Origin: Bacteroidota bacterium
Lineage (GTDB): Bacteria; Bacteroidota; Bacteroidia; Bacteroidales; JAADJA01
Direction: 5' to 3'
Assembly: GCA_020444515.1 (NCBI GenBank)
Contig: JAHLKX010000004.1
Coordinates: 186,001-250,000 of the forward strand
DNA: 64,000 nt
Shown: positions 29,591-37,154 of the stretch, in pieces
Layout of the letters: every line of letters starts with the position of its first letter
Position numbering within the stretch: position 1 is the stretch's first letter
Program-made: the position numbers and the translations under genes
Notes under the pieces: generated by a model
The model's database searches: none
Seen by the model: only the letters and a program-made list of their open reading frames with translations
What the model was told of the DNA's origin: nothing

Positions 29591-30481
29591 CTATTCAAGC
29601 ATTAATTCTGCTTCTGCAAATTTTTCTGGTTCAACATCTGAAGAAGATGAAAAACTTACAATCAATTTGCCTGATCCATAGTCAACGCCAGCAGCGTTTT
29701 TCAAGTCAAATTGAAAATACCGGATGGCGTTGGGAGTATACACCGCTATTCCGTTGGCTATGCCAACCCGGGTTACCGTTCCATTGGGTGAAACATAATC
29801 CACAGCAAGATCGCCATAAACTGAAAAATTACCTATACGGTTAAATTTCAAACTTAGTGTGGGACCAGCATCTTCATGCTTTTCAAGAGACAGATCAGAT
29901 AAAGTAACTTCCGTATTTGATGGGCCCACCCTTATAATTGCGGGGATAGTAATTCCAAAAATGGGTACAAGTCTTACCGAAATGGATGTGGTATCAATTT
30001 CTGCTGCTTCTTCTTCTCCCAGGGCTACCACTTTTGGTATGGACCTGAAATAGAAATGCGACCGGTATTCCCCTGGCTTAAGTTCTTTTGCTCTTAGCAA
30101 TTGGACCTTAACCACTTGTGCTTCATTGGGAGGAAGGGTTACTGAACGGGGGTAAAAACGAATATTCTTATCCGCAAAATGTTGACCTGGGTCGGGCTCT
30201 GTAATGGTTTCAAAACTGCCGTCCTCATTCATTCTAATCTGGACCATCGATATGGCATAGGTAGCTGTATCCTGGCCAATATTCGCAAGGTTAAGATCAA
30301 CCGATTTCTTATTGCCTTCGAACACAACCCTTCGTGGGGTAACGAGTAAATTCCCCTGTCCAATTGCATCGAAGGGAAGTAGGTGCATAAAAATAATTAA
30401 GATGCAAATAGACCAGATCCGAAAAATTCTTTTCGAAATGTGAATTAAACTAATGGAAAGAAATAACCCCTTTGCTGACAT
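29591..30481 (-). CDS. PapD-like periplasmic pilus chaperone
   Basis: The 296-aa protein has an N-terminal signal peptide (hydrophobic stretch IWSICILIIFMHLL, cleavage near AIGQ). It is followed by GNLLVTPRRVVFEGNKKSVD, the A-B strand region of fimbrial chaperones in which an Arg (here in TPRRVVFEG) anchors the subunit carboxylate. Strands LNLANIGQDTATYAISMVQI and the later FYPRSVTLPPNEAQVVKVQL and KPGEYRSHFYFRSIP follow the first Ig domain of the family. RLVPIFGITIPAIIRVG marks the G1-strand region and interdomain linker. The C-terminal Ig domain ends near 290. It would fold and hold DUF4402 subunits for the usher. The second DUF4402 gene lies 25 bp upstream on the same strand. Confidence 0.85.
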   Translation of the reverse strand: MSAKGLFLSISLIHISKRIFRIWSICILIIFMHLLPFDAIGQGNLLVTPRRVVFEGNKKSVDLNLANIGQDTATYAISMVQIRMNEDGSFETITEPDPGQHFADKNIRFYPRSVTLPPNEAQVVKVQLLRAKELKPGEYRSHFYFRSIPKVVALGEEEAAEIDTTSISVRLVPIFGITIPAIIRVGPSNTEVTLSDLSLEKHEDAGPTLSLKFNRIGNFSVYGDLAVDYVSPNGTVTRVGIANGIAVYTPNAIRYFQFDLKNAAGVDYGSGKLIVSFSSSSDVEPEKFAEAELMLE

Positions 30482-30506
30482 AGTTAGAGTTTTATTAAAT
30501 TAATAG

Positions 30507-31040
30507 CTAATTAAAGCCAAATGTTACTGTATAAAAACCTGTATAAAAACCAACCGGGTTGTCTTTTTGTGACCCCAACTTAAGGGTTGCATTTAAATTA
30601 ACAGTCTTGTATCCAAAAGGAATTTCGCCTTCTTCTGCTGTATCCAATGACACATACTTCCAATCTTTGAGCGTCATTGTTTTAGAATCTAATTGATTGG
30701 TAAGGGTTATGGGTGATCTGGGCACAGAGATTGCAAAAGCAGTATTGCCATTCCCTGAAACATCAAAACTTGTTGAATATTGAATATCCCCTCCCTGCTC
30801 AGCATTGCCCTTAACAGAGAGAATCCCGTCCGGTCCATTTATTAACTGTCCGTCATAAGATAAAGGGAAAAAGTGACCAAAACTCTCCTGGGATGTTTTA
30901 ACGGATGTTATGGCTGAATATACCCTTGCAAAAACATGAGCCGTTGTGCTGGATTGAATGGCCGTTTGCCCCTTTACGCTACTTATTAAAAAAAACACTG
31001 GTAATAAAACAATTATGATACACAGAGTTTGTTTTTTCAT
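30507..31040 (-). CDS. DUF4402 family protein, candidate pilus subunit or initiator
   Basis: The 177-aa product has a clear signal peptide (MKKQTLCIIIVLLPVFFLIS, cleavage near VKGQ). The mature protein has the DUF4402 plan: strand ITSVKTSQESFGHFFPLSYD, the loop GPDGILSVKGNAEQGGDIQY, AFAISVPRSPITLTN in the middle and a C-terminal YKTVNLNATLKLGSQ with GFYTGFYTVTFGFN at the end; the final aromatic strand is where a pilin would give its carboxylate to the chaperone. It is followed 25 bp later by the chaperone gene, and a TATTTTTG box sits 36 bp before its start. This pairing is the most direct evidence that DUF4402 proteins are this chaperone's clients. Confidence 0.82.
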   Translation of the reverse strand: MKKQTLCIIIVLLPVFFLISSVKGQTAIQSSTTAHVFARVYSAITSVKTSQESFGHFFPLSYDGQLINGPDGILSVKGNAEQGGDIQYSTSFDVSGNGNTAFAISVPRSPITLTNQLDSKTMTLKDWKYVSLDTAEEGEIPFGYKTVNLNATLKLGSQKDNPVGFYTGFYTVTFGFN

Positions 31041-31075
31041 TATTTTCTCTTAGTTATAAATGTTTACCAATAATG

Positions 31076-31083
31076 CAAAAATA
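31076..31083 (-). promoter_or_regulatory. Candidate -7 box for the DUF4402-chaperone transcript
   Basis: CAAAAATA on the plus strand gives TATTTTTG on the minus strand, matching TAnnTTTG. It lies between the major-subunit terminator and the second DUF4402 gene, where an independent promoter is expected. No -33 TTTG is seen at the right distance. Confidence 0.45.
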
Positions 31084-31233
31084 ATTATTTTTTAAGTATG
31101 TCTTGAATTAAATATCATGCCTGATCACTTTATCTCCGCTCTAACATTTAAATCAAATTTACAATTCCAAATAGCACCTTATATTAATCTGGAAACAATT
31201 CCTGATGGTCCCATTTTGTTGAACACATAGCAG

Positions 31234-31279
31234 AAAATAAACGAAAAGAGGAAGCTTCCTCTTTTCGTTTATTTTTTTT
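31234..31279 (-). terminator. Perfect palindromic terminator after the first DUF4402 gene
   Basis: Positions 31234-31254 and 31255-31275 are exact reverse complements (core AAGAGGAAGCTTCCTCTT), a 42-base uninterrupted palindrome with an A-run on one side and a T-run on the other, so it could work in both directions. It begins about a dozen bases after the stop at 31292. It should end most transcripts of the candidate major pilin and so separate its level from the rest of the locus. Confidence 0.85.
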
Positions 31280-31291
31280 CAAATGATACCG

Positions 31292-31807
31292 TTAATTATA
31301 ATTGACGGTTACATTAAATGGTGTCGCCGAAGTATAGATACCTGAAGGCGAACTTGCAGGAACATTTAAAGTGGCTCCTACGTTAAGGGTTTCAGTACCA
31401 CCAGTTAGTGTTCCGGTAGGGGTCGGAGTACTTGTCCATGTATCCACCGTCATATCATTACCCCCATTTGATATCACAGTTGGCGTTGCAGGCAATGTAA
31501 TTGAATACGTTGCATCTGCAAGACCAGTAACGGTGAATGAAGCTGCGGTAATCGTTCCAGTATTGGATGGCAGGAATGTAACACCTCCCGTTGCAGTACG
31601 ACCACTCTCCGGAGTCAAAATGATTGTTCCGGGCGTGGCATTCACAGCAAGATTACCGAAATTCATGTCAACCGTCTTCGTAATCGAAATCGGCTCAAGA
31701 ATTGTCGCTGAAGCCGTTGCCGAAGCAGTTACTTGTGCAAACGCAGTTCCTGTAATCAGAAACAATGCGATTATCACAGGCACAATTTTAATTAAAGCTT
31801 TCATCAT
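31292..31807 (-). CDS. DUF4402 family protein, candidate major pilin
   Basis: The 171-aa product has a signal peptide (MMKALIKIVPVIIALFLITG, cleavage near TAFAQ) and a mature region that is a textbook DUF4402: TASATASATILEPISITKTV, then DMNFGNLAV, TPGTIILTPESGRTATGGV, SFTVTGLADATYSITLP and a closing SGIYTSATPFNVTVNYN. Low-complexity Thr, Ala, Ser and Gly content and the absence of Cys fit a secreted polymer subunit. It is the first gene of the locus in the direction of transcription and is closed off by the strong terminator at 31234-31279. In chaperone-usher operons the major subunit is often first and most expressed; that analogy, not direct evidence, supports the 'major' label. Confidence 0.85.
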   Translation of the reverse strand: MMKALIKIVPVIIALFLITGTAFAQVTASATASATILEPISITKTVDMNFGNLAVNATPGTIILTPESGRTATGGVTFLPSNTGTITAASFTVTGLADATYSITLPATPTVISNGGNDMTVDTWTSTPTPTGTLTGGTETLNVGATLNVPASSPSGIYTSATPFNVTVNYN

Positions 31808-32455
31808 TAATGAATTTGATTAAAAAATTAAAAGAATCGATTTTTGCGGAGTTTCCGCTTTGATTAAATGTACATTTCTACGTGGCATTCATTTTAGGGT
31901 TACCTAAAGCTTCAATTCCATATATAAAGTGGTTAATTTTCATTCTTGTATCAAACCATGCCCTTACAATCCCGCAGAAATCATAACATTCTCCATCATG
32001 ATTACAAATAGTCATTGCTATCATAAATACCATCAGATTTCTTTTATTGATCATTGCTGCCTTCGAGGCTAAAAACAATCATCACCAACTCTGAGCTCAT
32101 TATTTTCAATCGATCAATGAATTAGAAAAAGCAAGTCTCTCAAAGAGATTAAGGAGGGCATTCCATGATGGCATACAACAGGATAGTTCTCACAAAAAAG
32201 AGACGTGGAGCTTATACTGTCTTAAAGGAATCTTTCTTTAGATAGAATATCGTTTGACACTGCATCCGTGATAAACCGGAATAATTTGTTTTCTGTGGAA
32301 GCACAAATTTGTTTCAGAGGTATCCATAAATAAGGATTGAAATTGGTTGATGAAGGAAATCAGCTAAATGATGATCAGCTATTTGTTCGGTGCGAAAACA
32401 GGATAAATATCAGAATCAGATATAAAATTAAATGTTGGTTCAGTGCATTGTTTCG
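31808..32455. other. Long upstream region of the fibre locus
   Basis: No gene with coding character is seen; the minus-strand frame 31878-32078 is not convincing. A short inverted repeat (CGGAAACTCCG, 31846-31858) lies just upstream of the pilin start, and another (TCTCTCAAAGAGA) near 32135. No full TAnnTTTG match is found for the minus strand, so the pilin promoter is unresolved. The 648-bp length leaves room for regulators of pilus expression. Confidence 0.4.
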
Positions 32456-33205
32456 CTAATTGATTCCCCGCTCCTTTTTGATTTGCTCATAAGCAGCCTG
32501 AACTTTCTGAAATTTCTCTTTGGCAGCCTTTTGAAACTCTTCACCAAGATGCTGAACCTTATCGGGATGATATTTTACTGCCATGCGACGATAGGCTTTT
32601 TTTACTTCCTCAGCATTGGCATCGGGGGTGATCTCCAGAACCTGGTAAGCAGCATTGATATCTTTATAAAACATAGCCTTTATTGAGTTGAAATCAGCCA
32701 TGCTAATACCCAGATATTGGCTTATTTGGGAGATCGTTGCGACCTCTTTGGCATGTACATGTCCATCTGCCATTGAAATACCAAAAAGATAATGCAACAA
32801 TTGTAGTCGTGAAGGATGGTCCATGTACATTTTAATCTGTTGTGAAACCTCTACAACATTGATATCATGCTTCAGGAGCTCACGAAGGACAAGCATATTA
32901 TCGACAGCAAGTTTCTCACCGAATTGTTGCCGAAAAAATCGTTTTACATAATCCAGTTCTGATTTCAAAACTTTATCATCGGCTTTCATCACAGCTGCAG
33001 ATAATACGATGAGGCTGGCTGCAAAATCACCGGGTCTTGTGGTCGTACCCCCCTGGCTTCCATAAGGGTTGGGTCCTTTATATTCATAAATACCACTTTG
33101 CATGCCATCGTACATACTGCCAAACACCAGCCCCAACAAGCCACCGATGGGGCCTCCCAGTGCCCATCCCAAACCAAGACCTACCCATTTTCCATATTTT
33201 GCCAT
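32456..33205 (-). CDS. TerB-like/DnaJ-domain membrane-associated protein (DjlA-like)
   Basis: I use the ATG at 33205 (MAKYGKWVGLGLGWALGG), since this glycine-rich opening is the family's typical hydrophobic start. The 249-aa protein has three parts: an N-terminal glycine-rich hydrophobic hairpin (WALGGPIGGLLGLVFGS), a central TerB-like helical domain (about 55-160, with AAVMKADDKVLKSELDYVK and GISMADGHVHAKEV) and a C-terminal J domain (about 180-245) with YQVLEITPDANAEEVKKAYR and the catalytic HPD (KYHPDKV). J domains stimulate DnaK ATPase activity. This DjlA-like design places the co-chaperone at the inner membrane. A TAATTTTG box lies 25 bp upstream. Confidence 0.88.
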   Translation of the reverse strand: MAKYGKWVGLGLGWALGGPIGGLLGLVFGSMYDGMQSGIYEYKGPNPYGSQGGTTTRPGDFAASLIVLSAAVMKADDKVLKSELDYVKRFFRQQFGEKLAVDNMLVLRELLKHDINVVEVSQQIKMYMDHPSRLQLLHYLFGISMADGHVHAKEVATISQISQYLGISMADFNSIKAMFYKDINAAYQVLEITPDANAEEVKKAYRRMAVKYHPDKVQHLGEEFQKAAKEKFQKVQAAYEQIKKERGIN

Positions 33206-33229
33206 AATAGAATTCGTTAAATGATTGTT

Positions 33230-33237
33230 CAAAATTA
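33230..33237 (-). promoter_or_regulatory. Candidate -7 box for the DjlA-like gene, overlapping the upstream terminator tail
   Basis: CAAAATTA on the plus strand gives TAATTTTG on the minus strand, a full TAnnTTTG match, about 25 bp from the ATG at 33205. It sits directly in the T-rich tail of the hairpin at 33245-33276, so the end of one unit and the start of the next are packed together. Confidence 0.5.
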
Positions 33238-33276
33238 AAAAAATAAACGCGCTGATTGTTCAAATCGGGCGCGTTT
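33238..33276 (-). terminator. Rho-independent terminator after the saccharopine dehydrogenase gene
   Basis: An eight-base stem, AAACGCGC (33245-33252) with GCGCGTTT (33269-33276), encloses a 16-base loop. Read on the minus strand it is followed by a T-rich run. It lies 35 bp after the stop codon at 33311. Confidence 0.7.
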
Positions 33277-33310
33277 AATTATTCTTAACAATTGAGGCTG
33301 GGCTTGAATC

Positions 33311-34663
33311 TTAGTCCCCATTTGGTTCCGTTATCTCCATAACCTCCTCTTTGAACCGAATGCCATACCTGGCCAGTTCTTCGAGGATCGGGTTATAAAT
33401 GGCAGGAACTGTAGGAATTTGGACCCCCGTGGTAGCAATCTTCCCGTTCAGAATAAGTTTACAACCAATTGCCAGTGGAAGGCCGACGGTTATGGCCATG
33501 GCCGTATCGGTATTGTTTTTCCCTTCCACAACCATTGAGGAAATGATCTTGTAAGTTTTCCCATCCTGTTCGAATTCAAAATTATGTTGCATCACGATCA
33601 TATCCTTGTCCTCGGGATCAAGGGTCCACTTTTCCTCCAGCATTTTCTGAAGGATTTGAGCAGGAGTAGCCTGTTTTATTTTTACCTGTTTATTTTCAAA
33701 AAGTCCAAGCCACCTCAGCTTATACATATCAAAGGATTCCGGATCGATGTCCAGGTATTCAGCAAATTTTTCCTCCACAGTTTTTACTTTATTGTATTTC
33801 ATAAAACTGTTGGTAAAATCCCGGTAAGTGAGGTTTTCAGAGTTTTCAATCACAAAAGAGTCGTCGGTGAGACCCAGTTGAACAAGGTAATTCCAGGTAC
33901 GGCTGTAACCCGGTTTCCGAATGGTTCCCCTGAACATCGATGGAATATCATCAATACCGTAAGCATTCCGGTATTTCAATGAATCGCGGTTTGGATATAC
34001 TTCAAACTCACCATAACCATCAATATTGATACGCTGAACCCTGGTAAATAATTTGTGATAGGGGATATACTTGTACATGCCCCGTTTGATAAACTGGGCA
34101 CCCCCCTGTCCTGCAAGCACCACATTACGTGGATTCCACGTGAATTTATAGTTCCACGGATTATTGTCGAATTTGGGAGCTACCAGACCACCGGTGGAAG
34201 ACTTAAAGGCGATCAGCTTGCCACCTTCACTTTTGATGCGGTCGATGATTTGCATGGCTGACATATGATCGATACCGGGATCAAGTCCTAATTCATTGAG
34301 CAGCAAAATACCATTTTGGCGGGCTTCCTCGTTGAATTCCCGGATCTCTTTTGCAACATAAGAAGCTGTAACCATATCCCGTTTAAAACGAATACAGGTT
34401 TTCGCCACTAGAAAATGCATGCGAGCAGGCAACATCGATATAACGATTGATGCATTGCGGATCTCTTTGGCTCGCTGATCATCGTCAAATACATCAAATT
34501 TGAACCCTTCACTATGCGGATGGCCATTCACTCTCTTCAAAGCTGTTTCCTCAGAAACATCACCAACCCGCACATGCCATTTCTGCTCTTTGGCATGATC
34601 GAGTAAATAATTGATAAGGCTTGGCGTTGACAGGCCGGCACCCAAAACCAGGATCTTTTTCAT
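33311..34663 (-). CDS. Saccharopine dehydrogenase (glutamate-forming) family protein
   Basis: The 450-aa protein starts MKKILVLGAGLSTPSLINYL, a Rossmann NAD(P)-binding loop, and continues with VISMLPARMHFLVAKTCI, VTASYVAKEIREFNEEAR and LLNELGLDPGIDHMSAMQII, all landmarks of saccharopine dehydrogenase; the DPGIDHM segment lines the substrate site. It oxidises saccharopine to glutamate and alpha-aminoadipate semialdehyde in the cytoplasm. It lies 9 bp after the lysine-ketoglutarate-reductase-like gene, so the pair would carry out the first two steps of lysine breakdown, which in animals and plants are done by one fused enzyme. It is closed by the terminator at 33238-33276. Confidence 0.88.
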   Translation of the reverse strand: MKKILVLGAGLSTPSLINYLLDHAKEQKWHVRVGDVSEETALKRVNGHPHSEGFKFDVFDDDQRAKEIRNASIVISMLPARMHFLVAKTCIRFKRDMVTASYVAKEIREFNEEARQNGILLLNELGLDPGIDHMSAMQIIDRIKSEGGKLIAFKSSTGGLVAPKFDNNPWNYKFTWNPRNVVLAGQGGAQFIKRGMYKYIPYHKLFTRVQRINIDGYGEFEVYPNRDSLKYRNAYGIDDIPSMFRGTIRKPGYSRTWNYLVQLGLTDDSFVIENSENLTYRDFTNSFMKYNKVKTVEEKFAEYLDIDPESFDMYKLRWLGLFENKQVKIKQATPAQILQKMLEEKWTLDPEDKDMIVMQHNFEFEQDGKTYKIISSMVVEGKNNTDTAMAITVGLPLAIGCKLILNGKIATTGVQIPTVPAIYNPILEELARYGIRFKEEVMEITEPNGD

Positions 34664-34672
34664 CTCTTGTTT

Positions 34673-35980
34673 TTATAAATATTCTTGTATGTATTCAAAA
34701 TCAGGGGTTAATGATCCCTTGTGCAGGATCAGCGCCCGTTTTATGGGTAAAGGCAGTTCCAGCTTATCAAAATCTACCGAATAGTCTGCACCAGCAATGT
34801 CAGTTATATAATTATAGAGGGCCTGGCTGAAGGCCTGGGAAGATTCACGGGGCAGTTCGCTGGGCAAAATATCTACCGCCATGACCAGTATACCCTTTCC
34901 TTCAAATCCCATTGAAGGTTGGCGTGTAAAGGGATCGTAAACAAAGACCGGATCCTCGATCTCAGTGCCTTTGTGGGTACACTCGATTGAACCATCCGGA
35001 TCACAGGTCACATCACCAATTACCGTGAGTTTGGGCGTGCCCTGCCCAAACAATTGTTCAAGATAATCTTTGGTGACAATGCGAGGATAACGTTCATCCC
35101 AGTACATGCAATTCATGAGCACTGTCAAATGCGGTATATACTGCTCAAACTTACTCCTGAAGCGCTCAGGTTGCTTATAATAGGTCTCCAGCTCAAATTC
35201 TTCACCTGTTTCCACAGGCTCAGATAAATCTGATTCTTTGAAAACTACTTTAAATAATATATTGTTGGGAACATTTTTCCGCTGTTGAAGTTGCAATAGT
35301 TCATCCGGTGAAATCTCCTTAACGGGCAAAAGCCCAGCAATTTCCTGGGCTCCATTGGATACATTCCCATATCCGGTAAACCCAATGGTGAGCGGGGTGA
35401 TCGCTTCGGGAAGACCTTTTTCAGCAATTTCATATCCAACCTGTGAGATCACCTGGCGGACATCCTCCAGCGACTCATAGGTATGCGATTGCCTAATTTT
35501 TAAAAATGGTGTTTCTATTCCCATTGTTTTATAACGCTGACCGAGCGACCATAAGGAATTGATCATTCCGGCCAAACCGGCAAACCTTCCAAAAAATATG
35601 AGTCGCCGGCCCATTTCATCTGCAATCTTCTCATAGTCGATAAGGTTCACCTTTTTCTCCATCATTTTTTTCAGCATGGGCATGTTATAAGGTTGGCCTT
35701 TGATGACATGCGAAAAGAAAATATATGTCTTTCCTTCCTCGAAAAAGCCGAGCGGCATTTCCTTTACACCAAAAATAACCGGGGCAGGAGATAGATCGGT
35801 GACCAGCTGAGCACCTGCCTTTTCAAATTCCTGATGAGTAAAGATCCGCTTGGGTGACTTTTCAACCAGAAATTCCAGACCATGAGCTGCAATTAATTTT
35901 TTGATGTGGGATGGGATGATGGCAACACGTCGTTCCATCAAATATTTATCTTCGTGCCGGATGCCAATCGTCTTGTTCAT
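34673..35980 (-). CDS. Lysine-ketoglutarate reductase-like protein (AlaDH/PNT fold)
   Basis: The 435-aa protein opens with TIGIRHEDKYLMERRVAIIP, the AlaDH/PNT N-terminal start with the substrate-binding Arg. It continues with FGVKEMPLGFFEEGKTYIFF, FSHVIKGQPYNMPMLKKMM and LIDYEKI, the conserved course of the LKR domain of alpha-aminoadipate semialdehyde synthase. Later TIGFTGYGNVSNGAQEI is the nucleotide-binding loop. The enzyme would join lysine and 2-oxoglutarate to saccharopine with NADPH. The following gene, 9 bp away, is the matching saccharopine dehydrogenase, which supports this assignment. A full promoter (TTTG-N19-TATGTTTG) is 63 bp upstream. Confidence 0.85.
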   Translation of the reverse strand: MNKTIGIRHEDKYLMERRVAIIPSHIKKLIAAHGLEFLVEKSPKRIFTHQEFEKAGAQLVTDLSPAPVIFGVKEMPLGFFEEGKTYIFFSHVIKGQPYNMPMLKKMMEKKVNLIDYEKIADEMGRRLIFFGRFAGLAGMINSLWSLGQRYKTMGIETPFLKIRQSHTYESLEDVRQVISQVGYEIAEKGLPEAITPLTIGFTGYGNVSNGAQEIAGLLPVKEISPDELLQLQQRKNVPNNILFKVVFKESDLSEPVETGEEFELETYYKQPERFRSKFEQYIPHLTVLMNCMYWDERYPRIVTKDYLEQLFGQGTPKLTVIGDVTCDPDGSIECTHKGTEIEDPVFVYDPFTRQPSMGFEGKGILVMAVDILPSELPRESSQAFSQALYNYITDIAGADYSVDFDKLELPLPIKRALILHKGSLTPDFEYIQEYL

Positions 35981-36042
35981 TTTATAATCTTTTTGCGATA
36001 AAAAGCGCTGTTACAGAAGTTATGTTGATCTAAAAAACTGAG

Positions 36043-36073
36043 CAAACATATAATTTTTCCATATCCGTGCAAA
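36043..36073 (-). promoter_or_regulatory. Full Bacteroidota-type promoter for the lysine catabolism pair
   Basis: On the minus strand TTTG (36070-36073) is followed after exactly 19 bp by TATGTTTG (36043-36050), matching both the -33 and -7 elements of the Bacteroidota sigma-ABfr consensus. Transcription should start near 36036, about 56 nt before the ATG at 35980. Confidence 0.7.
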
Positions 36074-36184
36074 GCAAAGACCCAACTTTATTTTCACAAA
36101 AGAAAGTTCGACAGAGATGGGGTCAAATCTTAATGAAAACTCAACAATTCTGAATGAAATTCATTTTTAATCCCAAAATATTTA

Positions 36185-36192
36185 TACTTTTG
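36185..36192 (+). promoter_or_regulatory. Candidate -7 box for the DUF4290 gene
   Basis: TACTTTTG matches TAnnTTTG. Transcription would start near 36199, giving a leader of about 150 nt before the ATG at 36347. The leader contains a short inverted repeat, TAACG...CGTTA (36203-36219), but no known riboswitch. The lysine-pair promoter lies back to back with it. Confidence 0.5.
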
Positions 36193-36346
36193 CACCAGCA
36201 TTTAACGTTATCGACGTTACAGATAAGCACAGTTTACCTTTCAGCTAATTGACTACCCTACAGCCCGACATAAGAGGGAAACAGCAAAGTAAAAAGACAA
36301 GTGAAAGCAAGAGAGGTTATTAAGTTGTTTTTTAATTTTCAATATT

Positions 36347-36979
36347 ATGATGGAATATAACACCACACGCGACAAGCTGATCATCAGTGAATACGGCAGA
36401 AATGTTCAAAAACTGGTAAGGGAAGCCATGAAGATCGAAGATCGTGAAAAACGATCTAAATTTGCCAAAGTGATTGTCCAGATCATGGGGCAACTCAACC
36501 CGGCTGTTCGTGATTCAGGAGACTACAAACATAAATTATGGGATCATTTACACATCATTTCCGACTTTAAACTGGATGTAGATGCACCCTACGACCCACC
36601 CTCCAGGGAAGCATTACAAGCACGACCTGAAAAAATTAGCTATGGTGATAATCATATTAAATACAGAATGTATGGATCCAATGTTGCCAAAATTATAGAT
36701 AAGGCCGTGGAACTGGAAGATGGTTATGAAAAAGATGCCCTGGTGCATGCCATTGCCAATCACCTTAAAAAATCTTATCTCAATTGGAACCGTGAGTCGG
36801 TTGATGATGAACAAATATTTGAACACCTGAAGGTTTTATCTCATGGGAAACTGGAGTTGAAAGAAGACCTTCGTTTAAATTCGACCAATGAAATCCTGGC
36901 GAGAAATAAGAAGAAAAAAATCAACAAACCTCCAGGAAAAGGTCAGGGAATGCAAAAAAAGAAGCGCAAAAGACAATAG
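36347..36979 (+). CDS. DUF4290 domain-containing protein
   Basis: The 210-aa cytoplasmic protein has MMEYNTTRDKLIISEYGRNV and QKLVREAMKIEDREKRSKFA, the distinctive start of DUF4290, with NTTRDKLIISEYGRN strongly conserved in Bacteroidota, and a middle YGSNVAKIIDKAVELEDGYE that repeats the first motif. The domain is largely helical. The C-terminal 30 residues are extremely Lys/Arg-rich (KKKKINKPPGKGQ, MQKKKRKRQ), suggesting nucleic-acid or ribosome contact. DUF4290 genes often lie directly before murA, as here, but its function is unknown. The terminator at 37000-37036 separates the two, so the neighbourhood is conserved without being one strict transcript. Confidence 0.9.
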   Translation: MMEYNTTRDKLIISEYGRNVQKLVREAMKIEDREKRSKFAKVIVQIMGQLNPAVRDSGDYKHKLWDHLHIISDFKLDVDAPYDPPSREALQARPEKISYGDNHIKYRMYGSNVAKIIDKAVELEDGYEKDALVHAIANHLKKSYLNWNRESVDDEQIFEHLKVLSHGKLELKEDLRLNSTNEILARNKKKKINKPPGKGQGMQKKKRKRQ

Positions 36980-36999
36980 GAATTCAATTCAAAATTATT

Positions 37000-37036
37000 A
37001 AAGCAGTTAATCTTAAGAGATCAACTGCTTTTTTTT
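37000..37036 (+). terminator. Rho-independent terminator after DUF4290
   Basis: AAAGCAGTT (37000-37008) pairs with AACTGCTTT (37023-37031) over nine bases around a 14-base loop, followed by an uninterrupted T-run to 37036. It begins 20 bp after the stop codon. Confidence 0.88.
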
Positions 37037-37154
37037 AAAAACATATGATGGACTATTAACCCCAAATTGTGGGTATCTTATCTTATTATATCTGCATCTC
37101 CATCAGAATATCTTCTATTTTCGTAATTGATCACATTATTTAAAGATAAAAAAT

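Noticed and set aside
36199..36346. Long leader of the DUF4290 gene as a riboswitch or tRNA
   Set aside because: No conserved riboswitch core and no cloverleaf could be built; only a short inverted repeat is present.
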